From assembly GCF_010500215.1 (NCBI RefSeq), contig NZ_JAAGOY010000004.1:248001-312000 (forward strand): a stretch of 64,000 bases of DNA. Reading direction: 5' to 3'. The notes beneath the pieces are model-generated. The model worked only from the letters and a program-made list of their open reading frames with translations. It was not told the DNA's origin and made no database searches. Below, piece after piece: positions 60,722 to 64,000 of the stretch. The stretch's first letter is position 1. Every line of letters begins with the position of its first letter. This DNA is from Aliiroseovarius sp. PrR006 (GTDB taxonomy: Bacteria > Pseudomonadota > Alphaproteobacteria > Rhodobacterales > Rhodobacteraceae). Made by a program: the position numbers and the translations under genes.

Positions 60722-61927
60722 ATGACCCAAGACACCGACCGCCCAGTGATCCGCCTGAAGCCCAAAGCAAACGCGCGCGCCATCCGGCATGGGGCGCCTT
60801 GGGTCTATGATAACGAGCTGGTCACGGATCGGCGCACCAAGAAGATTGAAGCGGGCAGCATTGCCACGCTGGAAGATGCCGGGCGCGAGGTGATTGGCAC
60901 CGTCGCCGTTACCCCAGGCTCGCGCATTTTTGCACGCATTCTGGATCGAGACCCGGCGGCGCAGATAGATCTGGAATGGTTTAAAGCCAAGTTTCAAGCC
61001 GCACTGGACCACCGCGCGCGCCTGTTTGATGCCCCGTTCTACCGTCTGATCCATGCCGAGGCGGACGGGTTGCCGGGCGTGATCATTGATCGGTTCGGCG
61101 ATACGGCGGTGGTGCAGCCCAATGCTGCCTGGGCCGAAACGCATCTGGATCTTCTGACTGAGGCTCTGGTTCAGGTCACGGGCGTCACAAATGTTCTGAA
61201 AAACGCTTCAGGCCGTTCGCGGCAGTTGGAGGGGTTGGATGCGGATAACGCGGTCCTGCGCGGCGCTGCCCCCGACGCACCAGTCCACGTGCCGATGAAC
61301 GGAGCGACCTATCTGGCGGACCTGACGGGCGGACAGAAAACCGGCCTGTTCTATGATCAGCGCCCGAACCACGCCTTTGCGGCGGGGCTGTCGAAGGATG
61401 CACGCGTGCTGGACGTGTTCTCGCATGTGGGCGGGTTTTCTCTGGCGGCTTTGGCGGGTGGCGCGTCCTCGGCGGTTGCTGTTGATGGATCGGCGGCGGC
61501 TTTGGCTCTGGCCGAAGGCGGGGCCGAAGCGATGGGTGCAGCTGACCGCTTCTCGACCCGTCAGGGCGACGCGTTTGATGTGCTGACCGCCCTGAATGAC
61601 GAAGGCGCGCGGTTCGATGTGGTCATCTGTGACCCGCCCGCCTTTGCGCCGTCCAAAAAAGCGCTAGAGCCCGGTTTGCGTGCGTATGAGCGCGTGGCCC
61701 GTCTGGCGGCGCCTTTGGTGGCCCCCGGTGGCTATCTGGGCCTCTGTTCCTGTTCGCACGCAGCGACGATCGACAAATTCCGCAACGCCTCGATCCGCGG
61801 GATCGGGCGGGCAGGGCGCGCCAGCCAGTTGATCCACACGGGCTTTGCTGGGGCTGACCACCCGATGCACCCGCAGCTCGCGGAAAGTGGCTATCTGAAG
61901 TCGCTCTTCTTCCGGATCCTGCCGTGA
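60722..61927 (+). CDS. rlmI: RlmI-like 23S rRNA cytosine methyltransferase (class I SAM)
   Basis: RlmI makes m5C1962 in 23S rRNA. The 401-residue protein (E. coli 396) has an N-terminal PUA domain (VIRLKPKANARAIRHGAPWV), a middle EEHEE-type domain with HAEADGLPGVIIDRFGD, and a C-terminal methyltransferase: GQKTGLFYDQRPN, SAM loop VLDVFSHVGGFSLAALAGG, acidic strand AVAVDGSAAAL, and VVICDPPAFAPSKKALEPG. The catalytic cysteine region reads GLCSCSHAATIDKFR. The PIN-domain gene overlaps its stop by four bases. rRNA target inferred from family; a different target base is possible. Confidence 0.88.
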   Translation: MTQDTDRPVIRLKPKANARAIRHGAPWVYDNELVTDRRTKKIEAGSIATLEDAGREVIGTVAVTPGSRIFARILDRDPAAQIDLEWFKAKFQAALDHRARLFDAPFYRLIHAEADGLPGVIIDRFGDTAVVQPNAAWAETHLDLLTEALVQVTGVTNVLKNASGRSRQLEGLDADNAVLRGAAPDAPVHVPMNGATYLADLTGGQKTGLFYDQRPNHAFAAGLSKDARVLDVFSHVGGFSLAALAGGASSAVAVDGSAAALALAEGGAEAMGAADRFSTRQGDAFDVLTALNDEGARFDVVICDPPAFAPSKKALEPGLRAYERVARLAAPLVAPGGYLGLCSCSHAATIDKFRNASIRGIGRAGRASQLIHTGFAGADHPMHPQLAESGYLKSLFFRILP

Positions 61928-62472
61928 AGGTTCTGATCGACGCCTGCGTCCTTTACCCGACCGTCATGCGCGAGATGGTGTTGGGCGCGGCGAAGCTGGG
62001 GTTGTTTACCCCTCTTTGGTCTCCTCGCATTCTGGAAGAATGGGCACGTGCAGCGACGAAACTTGGCCCGGATCAAGAGGCTTTCGCGCGCGGAGAGATT
62101 GCGCTGTTGAATGCTTATTGGCCCAAGGCGACGGTTCAGCCGGGCGCGGGCGTCGAGGCGCGCCTGTGGCTGCCGGATCAAAACGACATTCATGTTTTGG
62201 CCGCAGCCGTAACAGGTGGGGCTGACGTACTTCTGACGCTGAACAATGCGGACTTCCCGCGCCACACACTGGCCGAGGAAGGGGTGCGTCGCGATAGCCC
62301 GGATCTGTTCCTTCTGGAGTTTCTGAAAAGCCATCCCGCAGAAATGACCGTGCTCGGCCAGCGCGTGCTGTCCGAAGCGATCCGCTTGTCAGGTGATGAC
62401 AGCTGGACGATGCGCAAACTGATGAAGAAGGCGCGTTTGCCTCGGTTGGGTAAGGCACTCGAAGCGCTCTAG
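61924..62472 (+). CDS. PIN-domain protein of the RSP_2648 type
   Basis: The 182-residue protein, starting at a GTG that overlaps the previous stop, has a PIN nuclease domain: VLIDACVLYPTVMREM at the start with the first acidic residue, WSPRILEEWARAATKLG, and DQNDIHVLAAAVTGGADVLL with further acidic residues, then LTLNNADFPRH. This order is that of VapC-like nucleases. It lacks an adjacent antitoxin gene, and its coupling to an rRNA methyltransferase gene suggests RNA processing instead of a toxin-antitoxin role. In Rhodobacter the same family has been annotated as a PIN protein of unknown function. Confidence 0.8.
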   Translation: MKVLIDACVLYPTVMREMVLGAAKLGLFTPLWSPRILEEWARAATKLGPDQEAFARGEIALLNAYWPKATVQPGAGVEARLWLPDQNDIHVLAAAVTGGADVLLTLNNADFPRHTLAEEGVRRDSPDLFLLEFLKSHPAEMTVLGQRVLSEAIRLSGDDSWTMRKLMKKARLPRLGKALEAL

Positions 62473-62475
62473 CCC

Positions 62476-62517
62476 GTTTTCTTGCCAGAAAACGCAGCGG
62501 AGTTTTGCAAAACTCCG
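62476..62517. repeat. Palindromic element at a convergent junction (TTTTCTTG-type)
   Basis: GTTTTC-N6-GAAAAC (62476-62493) is followed by the perfect 20-base palindrome with CGGAGTTTTG at its left arm (62498-62517). The first part, TTTTCTTGCCAGAAAA, shares the pattern TTTCTTGNCAGAAA with the element at 3561-3640. It fills the gap between the PIN and M48 genes and ends one base before the M48 stop. Confidence 0.65.
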
Positions 62518-62518
62518 A

Positions 62519-63199
62519 TCACACCCATTTCTCTTGGTTTTTCTCGATCGCAGCGATGCGGTCGGCGGTTTTCGGGTGGCTCATCAGCCACGCGGGCATC
62601 ACGCCGCCACGCCCCTTGGTCAGCTCGTCCAGTTTCCCAAACAGGCTTTTCTGTCCCTCGGCCCCGATGCCCGACTTGATCAGAAGCGCGGTGGCATAAG
62701 CGTCGGCCTCGTATTCGTCGCCACGGCTCAGGCCCGCTGCCACCAACCGTGTCAAGATGCGCGCGATATAGACGCCAGCGCCGGGCAGGAAGCGCGAGAT
62801 CATCATCGTCAACACCGTGCGCAGGGCGTTCTGGCCGGAAAAGTCGATCATCCGTTTGCGTGCGTGGCCCAAGGCGACGTGGCCCAACTCGTGCGCGATG
62901 ACGCTGGCCAGTTCCTCACCGGTGACGCGCCCTTTCAGATACTCGTCGTAAAAACCCCGCGTGATGAAGATCCGGCCGTCCGGGGCCGCAAGCCCGTTCA
63001 CCGGCTGGATCTCGTAAATATGCACAGGGATATCTGCCAGGTCCAAGCTGGCCGCCATCCGGTCCGTCAGCTCCTTCAGCTTCCGGTCCGCCAGCCGCGT
63101 GGACTTCGCATCCAGCTCGCGATGGGTGCGCCAGACCGAGAACCTGTAAAGGATCAGGCCATAAAGGATGGGCAAAAGGATCGGCAGAAGCTTAGTCAT
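62519..63199 (-). CDS. M48 family zinc metalloprotease (membrane-anchored)
   Basis: The 226-residue protein has one N-terminal membrane segment (LPILLPILYGLILYRF) and an M48 catalytic domain with the zinc motif HELGH in VIAHELGHVALGHARKRM and the third ligand region GDEYEADAYATALLIKSG. PAWLMSHPKTADRIAAIEKN is the usual C-terminal M48 ending. It belongs to the short, HtpX/BepA-related group, which lacks TPR repeats. Such enzymes usually act in envelope quality control. It stands alone between two hairpin or coding neighbours. Confidence 0.88.
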   Translation of the reverse strand: MTKLLPILLPILYGLILYRFSVWRTHRELDAKSTRLADRKLKELTDRMAASLDLADIPVHIYEIQPVNGLAAPDGRIFITRGFYDEYLKGRVTGEELASVIAHELGHVALGHARKRMIDFSGQNALRTVLTMMISRFLPGAGVYIARILTRLVAAGLSRGDEYEADAYATALLIKSGIGAEGQKSLFGKLDELTKGRGGVMPAWLMSHPKTADRIAAIEKNQEKWV

Positions 63200-63238
63200 G
63201 GCCCCTATATGGGGGTAAATCGTCGGCCATGAAAGGGG

Positions 63239-63880
63239 CTAAGGGGCAGAGTTCGCTACCTCCTCCGCGAGATGCTTATGCCGTTCATGCGCGCGGATCA
63301 TTGCCTTAATCCACACTAACGCGCCTGCAGCCACTACAAGAGCCGCCAGAAGGCCCGCGATGTTGCCCATCAAGTCGGCAAGGATTTCGATCCGCGAGGC
63401 AAATATGAAGCCAAGTCCGACATAGAGCGTGACCCAGATGGTCTCGCCCAGAATGTCCCAGATCGCAAAGCGAAGCCAGCCCAGACCAGTCGCGCCTGCG
63501 GCGAAATTCACCCACGGACCCAGCGGGGCAACCGCCCAGGTGGACAGGAACACGCCCAAGCCTCCGCGCCGATTGACGAAGGCATGCGCCTTGGCCAGTA
63601 CGGCTTTCCGGGCGGGGTTGCGGGCCAGCTTTTCGAGCGCTGGGGTGCCTCCAAAGCGCCCAATGGCAAAGCCTGTTTGGTCTCCGATCACGGCACCGAT
63701 GAAGGCCGCTGCGACCACATTGGTCAGCGCCAGATCTCCGGTCGCGGCAAAGGCTCCACCTGCCAGCATCATCAACGAGGTCGGGATGGGTAGGGCAAGG
63801 CAGGACAGGAAGGCCGAGGCAAACACCACCCACGGGCCATAGTCGGACAGAAGTGTAAAGACGAGCTCGGTCGAGATCAT
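63239..63880 (-). CDS. DedA family membrane protein
   Basis: DedA proteins are polytopic inner-membrane proteins proposed to flip undecaprenyl phosphate or phospholipids. The 213-residue protein has the conserved FLSCLALPIPTSLMMLAGGA, GAVIGDQTGFAIGRFGG and the signature AVAPLGPWVNFAAGATGLGW. About five hydrophobic segments are seen, ending with a positive C-terminus. ATG 63880 overlaps the stop of the upstream gene by one base, so they are coupled. DedA genes have no fixed neighbours, and the partner's identity is cut off by the window end. Confidence 0.88.
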   Translation of the reverse strand: MISTELVFTLLSDYGPWVVFASAFLSCLALPIPTSLMMLAGGAFAATGDLALTNVVAAAFIGAVIGDQTGFAIGRFGGTPALEKLARNPARKAVLAKAHAFVNRRGGLGVFLSTWAVAPLGPWVNFAAGATGLGWLRFAIWDILGETIWVTLYVGLGFIFASRIEILADLMGNIAGLLAALVVAAGALVWIKAMIRAHERHKHLAEEVANSAP

Positions 63881-64000
63881 TACCGTCCGCCTTCATCCGG
63901 CGCAGAGGCCCGATGCGCCTCGATCGCGGCTTCAATTCGGGCGATCAGTTCGTCCAGCGGGATGCCCTGTGCTGCGGCAAGGCGTTTCAGGTTGCGCCCT
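63880..64000 (-). CDS. C-terminal 39 residues of an unidentified protein (5' part beyond the window)
   Basis: The minus-strand frame entering at the window end reads GRNLKRLAAAQGIPLDEL and ends AHRASAPDEGGR, stopping in TAATG where dedA starts. The visible part is a single charged helix pair. A DUF1858-type or metal-related small protein is possible, but too little is seen to assign it. It is probably co-transcribed with dedA. Confidence 0.55.
   Translation of the reverse strand, partial: GRNLKRLAAAQGIPLDELIARIEAAIEAHRASAPDEGGR

Noticed and set aside
1-64000. CRISPR arrays, insertion sequences, prophage or toxin-antitoxin modules
   Set aside because: No regular direct repeats, transposase, integrase or paired toxin-antitoxin genes were seen in the window.

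Overview
The window looks like a contiguous, ordinary chromosomal stretch from a marine-type alphaproteobacterium of the Rhodobacterales (Roseobacter group). The basis is high GC, the operon lptF-lptG-lptD-surA-pdxA-rsmA, a tamA-tamB pair, a zeta-type ATP synthase inhibitor beside purC, PmtA-type phosphatidylcholine synthesis, Entner-Doudoroff genes (edd-eda), a PIN protein of the Rhodobacter family and a methionine synthase that appears split into separate proteins. I see no phage, insertion sequence, integrase or CRISPR array. Two tRNA genes are present, tRNA-Asn(GTT) and a CAT-anticodon tRNA.

Layout. 1-3.5 kb: 3' end of recN, a GlcD-type FAD oxidase and a ClC chloride channel. 3.6-11.3 kb (minus): outer-membrane biogenesis operon lptF-lptG-lptD-surA-pdxA-rsmA, tightly overlapped. 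11.4-17 kb: pepA-holC, an aspartic protease, marC, an ABC-F ATPase and ndk with a clear terminator. 17-24 kb (minus): a lipoprotein, a TfoX C-terminal-domain protein, a 49-residue small protein and tamA-tamB. 24.3-29.1 kb: a catabolic cluster (Asp/Glu racemase-like, M24 hydrolase, diaminopropionate ammonia-lyase, M20 amidohydrolase) divergent from an Lrp/AsnC regulator. 29.2-32.5 kb: tRNA-Asn, a metallo-beta-lactamase hydrolase, an orphan histidine kinase and a class II aldolase. 32.7-34.8 kb (minus): psd-pssA-pmtA, a complete CDP-diacylglycerol to phosphatidylcholine route with lower GC than its neighbours. 35-39 kb: purM-purN, rnd, a lipoprotein and sufE. 39.1-43.1 kb: DUF1638 protein, small membrane protein, corrinoid protein, radical SAM protein and homocysteine methyltransferase. 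43.3-47.7 kb: an MprF-like protein, the ATPase inhibitor and purC-purS-purQ. 47.7-52.8 kb: DctB/DctD-like two-component pair, HpaI-type aldolase and a TDT transporter. 53-57 kb: cysS-cimA and a squalene/phytoene synthase-like protein, then a small protein and a LysR regulator. 58-64 kb: eda-edd, rlmI-like methyltransferase with a PIN protein, M48 protease, DedA and the 3' end of a further gene.

Most notable signals: (1) a 14-codon possible leader peptide with four Ile codons followed by two Cys codons just upstream of cysS-cimA, which are the cysteinyl-tRNA synthetase gene and an isoleucine-pathway gene; (2) a perfect GTTC-N7-GTTC LexA-type box lying between the -35 and -10 of the radical SAM gene; (3) a catabolic cluster whose enzyme classes parallel ectoine degradation but with diaminopropionate ammonia-lyase as the lyase; (4) a split methionine synthase neighbourhood with DUF1638; (5) a DctD-like activator lacking the sigma-54 contact loop GAFTGA; (6) a family of hairpin-rich elements at convergent gene ends, with base-pair changes between two copies that preserve the stems.

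No stretch of more than about 300 bases lacks a gene. The largest gaps are 45,761-46,031, 18,294-18,542, 52,839-53,050 and 60,515-60,721, and they are described below. All functional statements rest on reading motifs and family resemblance by eye; no database search was possible.
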